In this document: in pieces, positions 15,876-23,894 of the stretch
Position numbering within the stretch: position 1 is the stretch's first letter
Layout of the letters: the number at the start of each line of letters is the position of its first letter
Assembly (NCBI RefSeq): GCF_018613855.1
Contig: NZ_JAGGPK010000043.1
Coordinates: 1 to 54,240, forward strand
Direction of reading: 5' to 3'
Length of the DNA: 54,240 bases
Origin: Arthrobacter sp. ISL-30
GTDB lineage: Bacteria; Actinomycetota; Actinomycetes; Actinomycetales; Micrococcaceae
Made by a program: the position numbers and the translations under genes
Notes under the pieces: generated by a model
Databases searched by the model: none
Told to the model about the DNA's origin: nothing
What the model saw: the letters and a program-made list of their open reading frames with translations, nothing else

Positions 15876-17309
15876 TCAGGCCTTGCCGCGGCGCAGCTCG
15901 ACGCCGAGGCCCAGTTCGCTGATGCGTACCGGCAGGGAGGTTTCCAGCGACTGGTTGCCCGCGATCCCGACGGAGACGGAGCGCAGTCCGTCCAAGTAGC
16001 CGGAGGGCCTGCCGAGGGGATCTTCGCCGGGGCCGTTGAAGAGGTCGGACAGCAGCAGGATGTCGCCGCCGCCGTGGCCGCCTTCGCCGTTGATGATGGG
16101 CACTTCGTAGGCGGGTTCCCAGTGGCGCTGGACCACGAGCCGTTCGCCGTTCCGGCGGACGGCGTCTTCTTCTTCGATGGGGGTGGCGGACGGGTCCACT
16201 ACGGTCTTCTTGTCCGTACTGTGAACGACGGCGGCACGTTCCACGACCTCGAGTTCGGCCCGTCCTTCGGTGCCGTTGACCGCTACGCGGTAGCCCTCCC
16301 AAGGGCTGTGGGCGTTGAGGGAGTAGCTGAGGATGGGGCCGTTTTCGTAGTCGACGACGAGCGCCAGGTTGTCCTCGATGGTGATCCCGGACGTGAAGAC
16401 ATCCTGGTCGCGGCGGTAGCCGTCGTAGTGCTCGTTGTCCAGGAAGAGCGCCTTGAGCCGTTCGTCCTCGCGCAGGTCCAAAGCGAAAGGATCCTTCTCC
16501 GCGGCGGCGGGCGCATCGGCGTCGGGAGTACCGCGCTCGGGTCGGGCCCCTAGGCCGCGCTCAGCGGCGTTCTTGTCGCCATAGAACTTCAGCCCGCCGG
16601 AGGCATAGACCTTCTCCGGGACGTCGTCGATCCACCAGTTCACCAGGTCGAAGTGGTGGGAGGCCTTGTGGATAAGCAGGCCACCGGAGTTCTTCTTCTC
16701 CCGGTGCCAGCGGCGGAAATAGTCGGCACCGTGGACGGTGTCCAGCACCCAGCTGAAATCGATGGACGTGACCTTGCCGATCACGCCGTCCTGGATGATC
16801 TGCTTCAGCGCGCTGTTGCGCGGCGAGTAGCGGTAGTTGAACGTCACCACCACGTTGCGGCCGGTTTCGGCAACGGCGGCCGTGATGCGGCGGCACCCTT
16901 CGGCGTCGATGGTAAGCGGCTTCTCGACGACGACGTCGGACCCCGCCTCGAGCGCCTCAACGATGTAGTCCGCATGGGTGTAGTCCGGCGTGGTGACGAT
17001 GACACGTTCGATGCCGTTGTCCTTGATGTAGGCCGTCAGGTTCCCCGGCTCAAAGGTGTCCACGGGGCCGTCGGCGCCCAGTTCCTGGATCAGCTTCTGG
17101 TAGAACTCGACACGCCCGGGATTGATGTCCGAGATGGCCACGAGTTTAGCTACGTCGCCATGCTGGCCGAGGATGGCACGGATGTACATTTCGGAACGTC
17201 CACCCGTACCAATGAGCGCCATTCGGGAGCGGGACTTCGCGGAAGTTGTTTCCGCGTCGGAGGCTGCACCAGCATTGGGCTGCTGCCGGGCTGTGTCGAC
17301 GTTGACCAT
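15876..17309 (-). CDS. Gfo/Idh/MocA-family oxidoreductase
   Basis: A 477-residue oxidoreductase, first gene of the operon. After a disordered Ala/Ser/Thr lead (about 28 residues) comes the Rossmann start RMALIGTGGRSEMY, the nucleotide-site lysine in VVVEKPLTID, and the substrate-domain segment GGLLIHKASHHFDLVNWW, typical of the large actinobacterial members of this family. It probably oxidises or reduces a sugar hydroxyl with NAD(P). The ATG at 17309 has AAGGGTCC before it; an upstream frame to 17366 lacks a site. The operator palindrome lies 69 bases upstream of the start. It is not a close copy of the oxidoreductase domain in the fusion protein. Confidence 0.85.
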   Translation of the reverse strand: MVNVDTARQQPNAGAASDAETTSAKSRSRMALIGTGGRSEMYIRAILGQHGDVAKLVAISDINPGRVEFYQKLIQELGADGPVDTFEPGNLTAYIKDNGIERVIVTTPDYTHADYIVEALEAGSDVVVEKPLTIDAEGCRRITAAVAETGRNVVVTFNYRYSPRNSALKQIIQDGVIGKVTSIDFSWVLDTVHGADYFRRWHREKKNSGGLLIHKASHHFDLVNWWIDDVPEKVYASGGLKFYGDKNAAERGLGARPERGTPDADAPAAAEKDPFALDLREDERLKALFLDNEHYDGYRRDQDVFTSGITIEDNLALVVDYENGPILSYSLNAHSPWEGYRVAVNGTEGRAELEVVERAAVVHSTDKKTVVDPSATPIEEEDAVRRNGERLVVQRHWEPAYEVPIINGEGGHGGGDILLLSDLFNGPGEDPLGRPSGYLDGLRSVSVGIAGNQSLETSLPVRISELGLGVELRRGKA

Positions 17310-17377
17310 GGGGAAGGACCCTTTCCAAAGGCGATTGGCGGGCGGTTGACGACCGGCCCACAACAAGGAAGAATTTG

Positions 17378-17391
17378 AGAAAGCGTTTTCT
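17378..17391. promoter_or_regulatory. LacI-type operator between catabolic operon and lacI gene
   Basis: AGAAAGCGTTTTCT, extending outward as GAGAAAGCG/TTTTCTC, is identical to the site at 6802. It lies between the divergent oxidoreductase operon and the lacI-family gene, 96 bases upstream of the latter. A TATAAG at 17400-17405 could be the -10 of the regulator, which would put the operator over its -35 region and allow autoregulation. Confidence 0.8.
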
Positions 17392-17486
17392 CGAAGCGTT
17401 ATAAGCTTTGTATCAAGACACAGGCTGTTGCGTCAACCATCCCCCGGAAAGCCGGCGGAGACCGCGGCAGCCAAGGGGAGGACCAC

Positions 17487-18500
17487 ATGGCCAGGAGACC
17501 AGGCACGCAGCGGATCGGCATCGCTGACGTCGCCACCAGGGCCGGAGTTTCGCACGCCACCGTCTCGCGCGTCATGAACGGCAACTTCACCGTTGACCCC
17601 GAGATCGCAGCACGTGTCCGTACGGCAGCGGCCGAATTGAACTATCAGCCCAATCCCGTCGGTCGCAGCCTCGCCCTGGGCCGCACCGACACCATCGGCA
17701 TTGTGGTCCCCGACCTCGCCAACCCCACCTTCCAGGCCATCCTGCGGGGCCTCAGCATGGCGGCGGCCCAGGACGGCTATCGCGTCCTGATTGCGGACTC
17801 CTCCGAAGTGTCCAGCGAGGAAGCGATCCTGGCTGGCGAGGCGCGTCGGCGCTGCGACGGAGTGGTGCTCTGCGCGCCACGTATGAGCGACGCTGAACTC
17901 GAAGAGCTCGCGCCTTCCCTGCACCCGATGGTCCTCATCAACCGCAGTACCGATGCCGCCCAAACTCCGAGCCTCATGGTTGACTACGGCCTCGGCATCC
18001 AGGAACTCGCCCGCCACCTGGTGGACCTGGGCCACCGGAAGCTGGCTTTCCTGTCCGGACCGGAGCGGAGCGCCTCGAACGCGCAGCGTCTCGTGGGGCT
18101 GGACAAGTTCCGCACCGACCACCCGGAGATCCAGCTGGAAATCCTGCCTGGCGGGTCCAATTTCGATTCTGGCCACGAATCGGCCGAGGCCATCCTGGCC
18201 AGCGGCGCCACCGGCATCCTCGCCTTCAACGACCTCGTGGCGATGGGCCTCCTCAGTGGCCTCCATGAACGCGGCGTTCGGGTCCCCGAGGACATGTCGA
18301 TCACCGGCTTCGACGACATCCCCTTCGCCCGCTACACCACGCCCCCGCTTACCACAGCGGCCGTGCCGATCACGGAACTCGGAGACCTCGCCTGGCGCCG
18401 GATGCGCGAACTGATCCAGAACAAGGACGCGGAGGCCCCCCGCAACACCTTCCAGCCGCAGGTTGAGGTCCGCGGGAGCACCGGGCCGGCAAAGGCCTAG
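17487..18500 (+). CDS. LacI-family transcriptional regulator of the sugar-acid regulon
   Basis: A 337-residue regulator with the N-terminal LacI helix-turn-helix (IADVATRAGVSHATVSRVMNG, residues about 12-32), hinge region near RSLALG, and a periplasmic-binding-type effector domain to the end. GGGGAGG precedes the ATG. It is divergent from the oxidative operon with a palindromic operator between; identical operators at the importer and fusion genes make it the probable local repressor for all three units. The inducer is probably a pathway intermediate or the imported sugar. Its stop overlaps the convergent tetR stop by four bases. Confidence 0.9.
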   Translation: MARRPGTQRIGIADVATRAGVSHATVSRVMNGNFTVDPEIAARVRTAAAELNYQPNPVGRSLALGRTDTIGIVVPDLANPTFQAILRGLSMAAAQDGYRVLIADSSEVSSEEAILAGEARRRCDGVVLCAPRMSDAELEELAPSLHPMVLINRSTDAAQTPSLMVDYGLGIQELARHLVDLGHRKLAFLSGPERSASNAQRLVGLDKFRTDHPEIQLEILPGGSNFDSGHESAEAILASGATGILAFNDLVAMGLLSGLHERGVRVPEDMSITGFDDIPFARYTTPPLTTAAVPITELGDLAWRRMRELIQNKDAEAPRNTFQPQVEVRGSTGPAKA

Positions 18501-19129
18501 GCAGGCGGTCCGGGAGCGGCGGCTCCCACGGCGCCGGCTTCAGGAGCTGCCGGCTTCAGGAGCACGTTGATCAGCTGCCCCAGGCCCTCCGGAATGTCCA
18601 CGCTTTTGTCGTAAAGCCACTGGAGTTGCAGTCCGTCAAAGGCTGCGATTACCAGCCTTGCCAGCGCATCGGAGGGGACTTCGCGACGCACCTCTCCTAG
18701 CGCCTGCCTCCGCGCAATGTCTGCCCCCAGCTCCTCGACCAGCCAGGCGTAGCGCTCCCGAAAATAGGCGTGCGAGCCGTGACCGGGATCGTTGGCGGTG
18801 GCCGAGGCTACGGCATAAAGAGTCGTCAGGCCAGGTTCCCGCCGGTTGCGCTCGGCGACGGCAGTGAGGGCATTCAGGCCGACCGAGTCGCCGGAGCTCA
18901 TATCGATGCCGCGCTTGTCGCGTTCGGCGAGCACCGCCGTCAGGAGCTCCTGCTTGCCCTTGAAGTAATGGAAAAGGGTGGCCTCCTTCACTCCCACCAA
19001 CTCGGCCACGCGCTTCAGTGCGGTGCCCTCGAAACCCTCGGTGGCAAAAACGTCAGTTGCCGTCTGGATGATCTTCTCGCGGCGTTCGGCGCCCTTGGCG
19101 TACGGCCCGCGGGCCTTCAATGGGGACAT
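18497..19129 (-). CDS. TetR-family transcriptional regulator
   Basis: A 210-residue TetR-type repressor: helix-turn-helix about residues 15-60 (VFATEGFEGTALKRVAELVG, ATLFHYFKGK) and a TetR_C-type ligand domain. It is divergent from the MFS transporter and GH3 genes; the 102-bp space between holds a perfect palindrome suited to TetR binding, so it probably controls both directions. The ligand is unknown, plausibly a glucoside or glucose derivative taken up by the MFS protein. A Pro/Ala/Gly-rich tail ends the protein. Confidence 0.88.
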   Translation of the reverse strand: MSPLKARGPYAKGAERREKIIQTATDVFATEGFEGTALKRVAELVGVKEATLFHYFKGKQELLTAVLAERDKRGIDMSSGDSVGLNALTAVAERNRREPGLTTLYAVASATANDPGHGSHAYFRERYAWLVEELGADIARRQALGEVRREVPSDALARLVIAAFDGLQLQWLYDKSVDIPEGLGQLINVLLKPAAPEAGAVGAAAPGPPA

Positions 19130-19150
19130 TTGGATAGTCTATTTCAACTA

Positions 19151-19171
19151 AAATCTAGTCACACTAGATTT
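19151..19171. promoter_or_regulatory. Probable TetR operator
   Basis: AAATCTAGT and ACTAGATTT form a perfect 9-bp inverted repeat with a 3-base centre (CAC). It lies 22 bases upstream of the tetR start and 60 bases upstream of the MFS start. Confidence 0.7.
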
Positions 19172-19231
19172 TTGACGCTACGATCTTCTCCAAGGCCCAA
19201 GGGAGGGTCACTTTTTTCGTCAGGAGGCAAT

Positions 19232-20491
19232 GTGGCCATCAGGACCATCACGCAAAACACCGAGGCGTCCAGCCTCGAACCATCGAAAGCACCCCGCGCA
19301 TATGTCATCGGAATGCCCCTCGCCAGCATGGGGTTGTGGATGGCCCTGCTCGCACCCGCGCTCGTGGTGCTCGCCATCAAGGTCTCGGAGATTACCACCC
19401 CCGACACTCGCGCCGGAGCCCTGAGCCTGGTCGCCGGAGTCGGCGCCATCGTGGCCCTGCTGGCCAACCCACTGTTCGGGCGACTCAGCGACCGCACTAA
19501 ATCCAGGTTCGGCATGCGCAAACCATGGATTATCGGCGGCTCGCTGGCCGGGCTTGCCTCGCTGTTCGCACTGGGTCTTGCCACCGACGTCGCGGGCGTC
19601 CTCGCAGCCTGGATCCTCGCCCAGTTGGGGTTCAATGCTGCGCTTGCGGCCCTTGTTGCAACCCTCCCGGACCAGGCAAGCCCTTCCGAACGTGGCCGCC
19701 TCTCCGGACTCATCGGCATGACTTTGCCTCTGGGCCTGGTTGCCGCCGCCTACTTCGCCCAGCTTTTCGACAACGCCTTCCAGATGGCGGTCGTCCCGGG
19801 GATCGTTGGAACCAGCTTGGCGATTGCGTTTGCCTTTACGTTCAAAGACCGCGTGCTGACGGAAACGCGCCCGCCCCTGAACTTCAGGGAGGTCGTTGGC
19901 TCGTTCTACTTCAATCCCGTTACCTGCCCGGGCCTGGGCTGGGCCTGGCTGACCAAGTTCATGGTCTATGTCGGTTACTGTGCCGCCTTGCTATACCTGC
20001 CGTACTTTTTCACTGATCAGCTGCACGTAGCGGAGTCCGAGGTTGCCGGGCTGGTCTTCCAGGCGACGCTGGTTAGTTCAGTGGGAACAATGGCCACGAG
20101 TATCGCCGGCGGCTGGCTTAGCGACAAAATCGGCAAGCGCAAGACGCTGGTCATCTCCTCTGCCCTCATCATCATGGCCGGCCTGATCGTGATTGCCACG
20201 AGCGGTACCACTGACCAGGTCCTCTGGGGGCAGGCCATCGTCGGCCTGGGACTCGGCTGCTTCGGCGCCGTCGACGTGGCGCTGATCGCGGACTTGCTCC
20301 CCAAGACGCAGAGCGAAAATGCCAAGACTTTCGGCGTCTTCAATATCGCGCAGGCCCTCCCCCAGTCCCTCGTACCCGCCGTCGCCTTCCCGGTAATCGC
20401 CATGGGTGGCTATACCGCCCTGTTCATTGGTGGGGCAGTAGTCGGAATCATTGGCGCCGTCCTTGTCACCCGTATCAAAGGAGTCAAATAA
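19232..20491 (+). CDS. MFS sugar transporter (GPH/sucrose-transporter-like)
   Basis: A 419-residue 12-helix transporter. The loop-2 signature NPLFGRLSDRTKSRFGMRKPW and the second-half copy GGWLSDKIGKRK mark the major facilitator superfamily, close to the oligosaccharide/glucoside branch. The GTG at 19232 is chosen because AGGAGG ends four bases before it; an ATG two bases earlier is in another frame. The GH3 gene starts at the base after its stop codon, so transporter and beta-glucosidase form an uptake-and-hydrolysis pair. Confidence 0.88.
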   Translation: MAIRTITQNTEASSLEPSKAPRAYVIGMPLASMGLWMALLAPALVVLAIKVSEITTPDTRAGALSLVAGVGAIVALLANPLFGRLSDRTKSRFGMRKPWIIGGSLAGLASLFALGLATDVAGVLAAWILAQLGFNAALAALVATLPDQASPSERGRLSGLIGMTLPLGLVAAAYFAQLFDNAFQMAVVPGIVGTSLAIAFAFTFKDRVLTETRPPLNFREVVGSFYFNPVTCPGLGWAWLTKFMVYVGYCAALLYLPYFFTDQLHVAESEVAGLVFQATLVSSVGTMATSIAGGWLSDKIGKRKTLVISSALIIMAGLIVIATSGTTDQVLWGQAIVGLGLGCFGAVDVALIADLLPKTQSENAKTFGVFNIAQALPQSLVPAVAFPVIAMGGYTALFIGGAVVGIIGAVLVTRIKGVK

Positions 20492-22990
20492 GTGAACCTC
20501 ATCCTCTCCAAGGCCGTTACAGCCTCTGACACGACCCCGTCCGCAGGCGACCACCGCATCCGCGAAATCGCAGAAAGCCTGAGCCTTGAACACCAGATCC
20601 AGCTACTCACCGGAGCCGACGTCTGGTCTACGCATGCCATTCCCGAAATTGGGCTCAAGCGTGTGGTGCTGTCTGACGGTCCCTCCGGCGTGCGCGGCGA
20701 AGACTTCGACGAACGCCACGACTCCGCCAGCCTCCCGTCGTCGTCGGCGCTGTCCGCAAGCTGGAGCCCTGAACTGGCGCGCCGCTACGGCCAGGTGCTC
20801 GGCCAGGAAGCACGACGCAAAGGCGTCCACGCCGTCCTCGGTCCCACCATCAACCTGCACCGTTCGCCACTTGGAGGCCGCCACTTTGAGTGCATGAGCG
20901 AGGATCCCCGGCTCACCGCGGTCATGGCTGCAGGATACGTGTCGGGCGTCCAGTCCATGGGCGTCGGAGCCACCCCCAAGCACTACCTCGCCAATGAAGC
21001 CGAGACAGAACGCTTCACGGCGGATTCCGTGGTGGACGAACGCCCTCTTCGCGAGCTGTATCTCGCCGCCTTTGAGGACGCAATCACTGAAGCCCGCGCC
21101 TGGCTCGTCATGAGCTCCTACAACTCCATCAACGGCACTACGGCCAGCGAGAACAAACTCCTCGAGAGGCCGCTGTCCACGGAATGGGGCTTCGACGGCG
21201 TCGTAGTCTCGGATTGGACTGGTGTCCGCTCGGTCGAGGCCGCCAACGCCAATCAGGACCTCGAGATGCCGGGCCCAGTGGGCCACTGGGGACCCAAGCT
21301 GCTCGCCGCCGTCGAGGACGGACGCGTCAGCCGGGACAAGATCGTGGAGAAAGTGACCCGCATCCTGCGGCTGGCCGCCCGCGTCGGCTCCCTCGAAGGG
21401 TTCGAGCCTGCAGCGACTGAACTCCCGGCACAGCTCAACGCTGCCGCCGTCGCCCGCGAAGTTGCCGTCCGGGGCGCCGTGCTGGTGCGGAACAAGGACA
21501 ACCTTCTCCCCCTCGACGCCGCCTCACTCAGCTGTGTCGCCGTGATCGGGCACAACGCCGAGGAAGCCCGTACCCAAGGCGGCGGCAGCGCAACGGTCAT
21601 GCCCAAGTACACCGTCTCGCCGCTCGCCGGCCTCCGGAAGGCGCTGCCCGACGGCGTCAAGGTCAGCTATGCGCGGGGCGCCAAGGTTGCCGAGGGGTTG
21701 CAGCCCTTTGCCCGGGAGTCGCTGTTCAACCCGGTTTCCGGTGTTCCCGGCCTCCGCGTCACCTTTCTCGCCGAGGATGGCTCAGTCATTTCCGGTGAGG
21801 ACCGTTTGGCCTCGCACTTGATTTGGTTCGGCATCGGCATTCCGGAGGGAACCGTCGCCATTCGGATGCAGACCGAGTGGTCCCCGGAACGTGCAGGCGT
21901 CCAGCATGTCGGTGCAGGTACCGTGGGGCGGATGCGCCTGGAACTCAACGGCAACCAGGTCTTCGACGGTGAACTCGTCGACGACACGAACGTCCTAGGC
22001 GCGGCCCTCTTCGAACCGCCCCAGACCGTGCATGCCATAGAAACAGCCGCCGAGCAGTCCATCAGCATTGACGCGACGTATCAGCTGCCGGAATCCCAGG
22101 TGATCCCTTTCACCGCAATCCTGCTTGGCTCCGAAACCATTGTGGACGACCCCCACGCTGAAATCGCGGCCGCCGTGGCCGATGCACGAAGGGCCGATGT
22201 CGCCGTCGTCGTAGTGGGCACCAGCGCCGCCATTGAGTCCGAAGGCTTCGACCGCAAGGATCTGGATCTGCCTGGCCACCAGAATGAGCTTGTGGAAGCA
22301 GTGGCGGCCGCCAATCCGCGGACCATCGTCGTGGTCAACTCCGGCTCCCCGGTGCTGATGCCGTGGCTCGACAAGGTGGGCGCTGTGCTTATCGGCTGGT
22401 TCGGCGGACAGGAATTCGGCACCGCCGTCACCGACATCCTGCTCGGTAACGAGGAACCCGGCGGTCGCCTGCCCACCACGTGGCCGGCAGCCCTGGAGGA
22501 TGTTCCGGTGCTGAACACGACTCCGGTGGACGGCAAGGTGGTGTACTCCGAGGGCATCCACATCGGCTACCGCGCCTGGCTCAAGCAGGAGGCCGCCGGA
22601 GGAGCCGCTCCCGCGCTGCCTTTCGGTTTCGGCCTCGGCTACACGAGCTTCGAGCTGGGCCGCGCCCACGCACCGCAATCCGTTCCTGCGGGCCAGGATG
22701 TTAAAGTGCACGTCCCGGTGAAGAACGTCGGCTCTCGAACAGGCCGTGAAACGGTGCAGGTGTACCTGGCCCGCAAGGAGTCCGACGTCGAACGGCCGGT
22801 ACGCTGGCTCGCCGGCTTCGCCGGAACGCACCTCGCCCCGGGCGGCACCGAGAGCGTGGAGGTCGGCATCCCCGCGAAGGCCTTCGGCCACTATGACGGC
22901 GGCTGGAAGTTCGAGCCCGGATCGTTCCAGCTCTTGGTCGGCCGCCACGCAGCTGACGATTTCCAGGTCCTGGACATCGAACTGCGGTAG
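20492..22990 (+). CDS. Glycoside hydrolase family 3 beta-glucosidase
   Basis: An 832-residue GH3 enzyme with no signal peptide, so it acts in the cytoplasm on imported glycosides. The (beta/alpha)8 domain carries KHYLANEAETER and the nucleophile Asp241 in VVVSDWTGV. The second domain is split by a PA14-like insert (about 395-560), and a fibronectin type III-like domain (about 740-830) closes the protein, the common bacterial layout. The GTG start directly follows the transporter stop. Aglycone specificity is not predictable; beta-glucosidase is the family default, beta-xylosidase a possibility. Confidence 0.92.
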   Translation: MNLILSKAVTASDTTPSAGDHRIREIAESLSLEHQIQLLTGADVWSTHAIPEIGLKRVVLSDGPSGVRGEDFDERHDSASLPSSSALSASWSPELARRYGQVLGQEARRKGVHAVLGPTINLHRSPLGGRHFECMSEDPRLTAVMAAGYVSGVQSMGVGATPKHYLANEAETERFTADSVVDERPLRELYLAAFEDAITEARAWLVMSSYNSINGTTASENKLLERPLSTEWGFDGVVVSDWTGVRSVEAANANQDLEMPGPVGHWGPKLLAAVEDGRVSRDKIVEKVTRILRLAARVGSLEGFEPAATELPAQLNAAAVAREVAVRGAVLVRNKDNLLPLDAASLSCVAVIGHNAEEARTQGGGSATVMPKYTVSPLAGLRKALPDGVKVSYARGAKVAEGLQPFARESLFNPVSGVPGLRVTFLAEDGSVISGEDRLASHLIWFGIGIPEGTVAIRMQTEWSPERAGVQHVGAGTVGRMRLELNGNQVFDGELVDDTNVLGAALFEPPQTVHAIETAAEQSISIDATYQLPESQVIPFTAILLGSETIVDDPHAEIAAAVADARRADVAVVVVGTSAAIESEGFDRKDLDLPGHQNELVEAVAAANPRTIVVVNSGSPVLMPWLDKVGAVLIGWFGGQEFGTAVTDILLGNEEPGGRLPTTWPAALEDVPVLNTTPVDGKVVYSEGIHIGYRAWLKQEAAGGAAPALPFGFGLGYTSFELGRAHAPQSVPAGQDVKVHVPVKNVGSRTGRETVQVYLARKESDVERPVRWLAGFAGTHLAPGGTESVEVGIPAKAFGHYDGGWKFEPGSFQLLVGRHAADDFQVLDIELR

Positions 22991-23024
22991 AGGCTCCCCA
23001 CCTCCCCCGCCCTTCTCTGCCCCG

Positions 23025-23090
23025 CCCAACTCACTCGCACTTGTGGTCGTTTTGAAGCCTCATAGCGACCACAAGTGCGACTCAGTTGGG
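23025..23090. terminator. Large imperfect palindrome between convergent genes
   Basis: Two 25-base arms (23025-23049 and 23066-23090) match at 23 positions; the inner 15 pairs (TCGCACTTGTGGTCG with its complement) are perfect, loop 16 bases starting TTTT. It separates the GH3 and gntR genes and the right arm includes the last codons of gntR. It probably terminates both transcripts; its size and perfection also suggest an interspersed palindromic repeat. Confidence 0.7.
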
Positions 23091-23828
23091 GTGGTGGGGG
23101 CCCAGGCCGGCCTCGCGGTAGTAGCCCTCTATGTGCGCGGCGACCAGCTCTGACGCGCGTACGCCATCGCCGCTCGTGATGGCGTCGAGAATGCCTCGAT
23201 GCTCCGAAATGAGCCGCTTTGATGTGACATCCCAGTCCGGAAGATTGCGCGTGAGTTCCGCAGCATAGCCTTCAATCGCTTCCCGCAGGGAACCCATCAT
23301 CGCGCTGACGACGGCGTTCCCTGCCGCAGCCGCAAGGGCCAGATGGAACCGGACGTCCAACGCCAGGAAATTGCCGACGTCGGTCCCTGCTTCGGCGCTA
23401 CCGGCCGCTTCCATTTCCGCCAGGAGCCGTTCCGCCTCCGCCAGCGAGGGCGCGCCTGTCTTGGCGTTCGCCGCCGCCCAGGATTCGAGCAAAACCCGGG
23501 TCTGGACGATGTCCGCCACCGGGAGGTGCTGCGTGGCAACGTGGAGCCTTAGCGCCGAGCCGAGTGCCGCCGTCGGGTCCGCAATGACTACCGTGCCCGC
23601 ATCCTTCCCCGAGCCCACACCGGCTCGCACGACGCCCATGGCCTCCAGGATCCTGATGGCCTCGCGCACGGACGTCCGTGAAACAGCGAGTTGTTCGGCC
23701 AACGTCCGTTCTCCCGGCAGCCGCCCGCCGACATACAGTTCGCCGTCGGACAGTTGCTTCTCGATCCATTCCAGGACCAGTTCGTGGGTGCGCATATAGT
23801 AATCGTAGTTGATGTGGTCCAACCACAT
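23082..23828 (-). CDS. GntR/FadR-family regulator, LldR-like
   Basis: A 248-residue regulator: winged helix at about 15-85 ([32 protein letters not shown]) and an all-helical FCD effector domain with the metal-site histidines in RFHLALA and HRGILDA. It is divergent from an LldD-type gene with two FadR-type operators between, so it most likely responds to lactate or another 2-hydroxy acid. The start is uncertain: the ATG at 23828 lies inside the operator and has only AGGTC before it; Met12 at 23795 would give 237 residues without a better site. Confidence 0.85.
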   Translation of the reverse strand: MWLDHINYDYYMRTHELVLEWIEKQLSDGELYVGGRLPGERTLAEQLAVSRTSVREAIRILEAMGVVRAGVGSGKDAGTVVIADPTAALGSALRLHVATQHLPVADIVQTRVLLESWAAANAKTGAPSLAEAERLLAEMEAAGSAEAGTDVGNFLALDVRFHLALAAAAGNAVVSAMMGSLREAIEGYAAELTRNLPDWDVTSKRLISEHRGILDAITSGDGVRASELVAAHIEGYYREAGLGPHHPN

Positions 23829-23849
23829 GACCTAATGTGGTTGGACCAC
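23814..23849. promoter_or_regulatory. Paired FadR-type operators in the lldR-lldD gap
   Basis: GTGGTCCAACCACAT (23814-23828) and its exact complement ATGTGGTTGGACCAC (23835-23849) form a 15-bp inverted repeat with a 6-base loop. Each arm is itself a T-N-GT-N3-AC-N-A site: TGGTCCAACCA at 23815 and TGGTTGGACCA at 23838, centres 23 bases apart, the known FadR-subfamily consensus. Confidence 0.75.
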
Positions 23850-23894
23850 GTAATTCCTGACCCGCCGCATTTCTTCGAGCCGCCGGAGGCAGCC

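Noticed and set aside
16653..17378. 241-residue plus-strand frame antisense to the Gfo/Idh/MocA gene
   Set aside because: It is the mirror frame of a clear oxidoreductase gene, with no family-like motifs or ribosome site.
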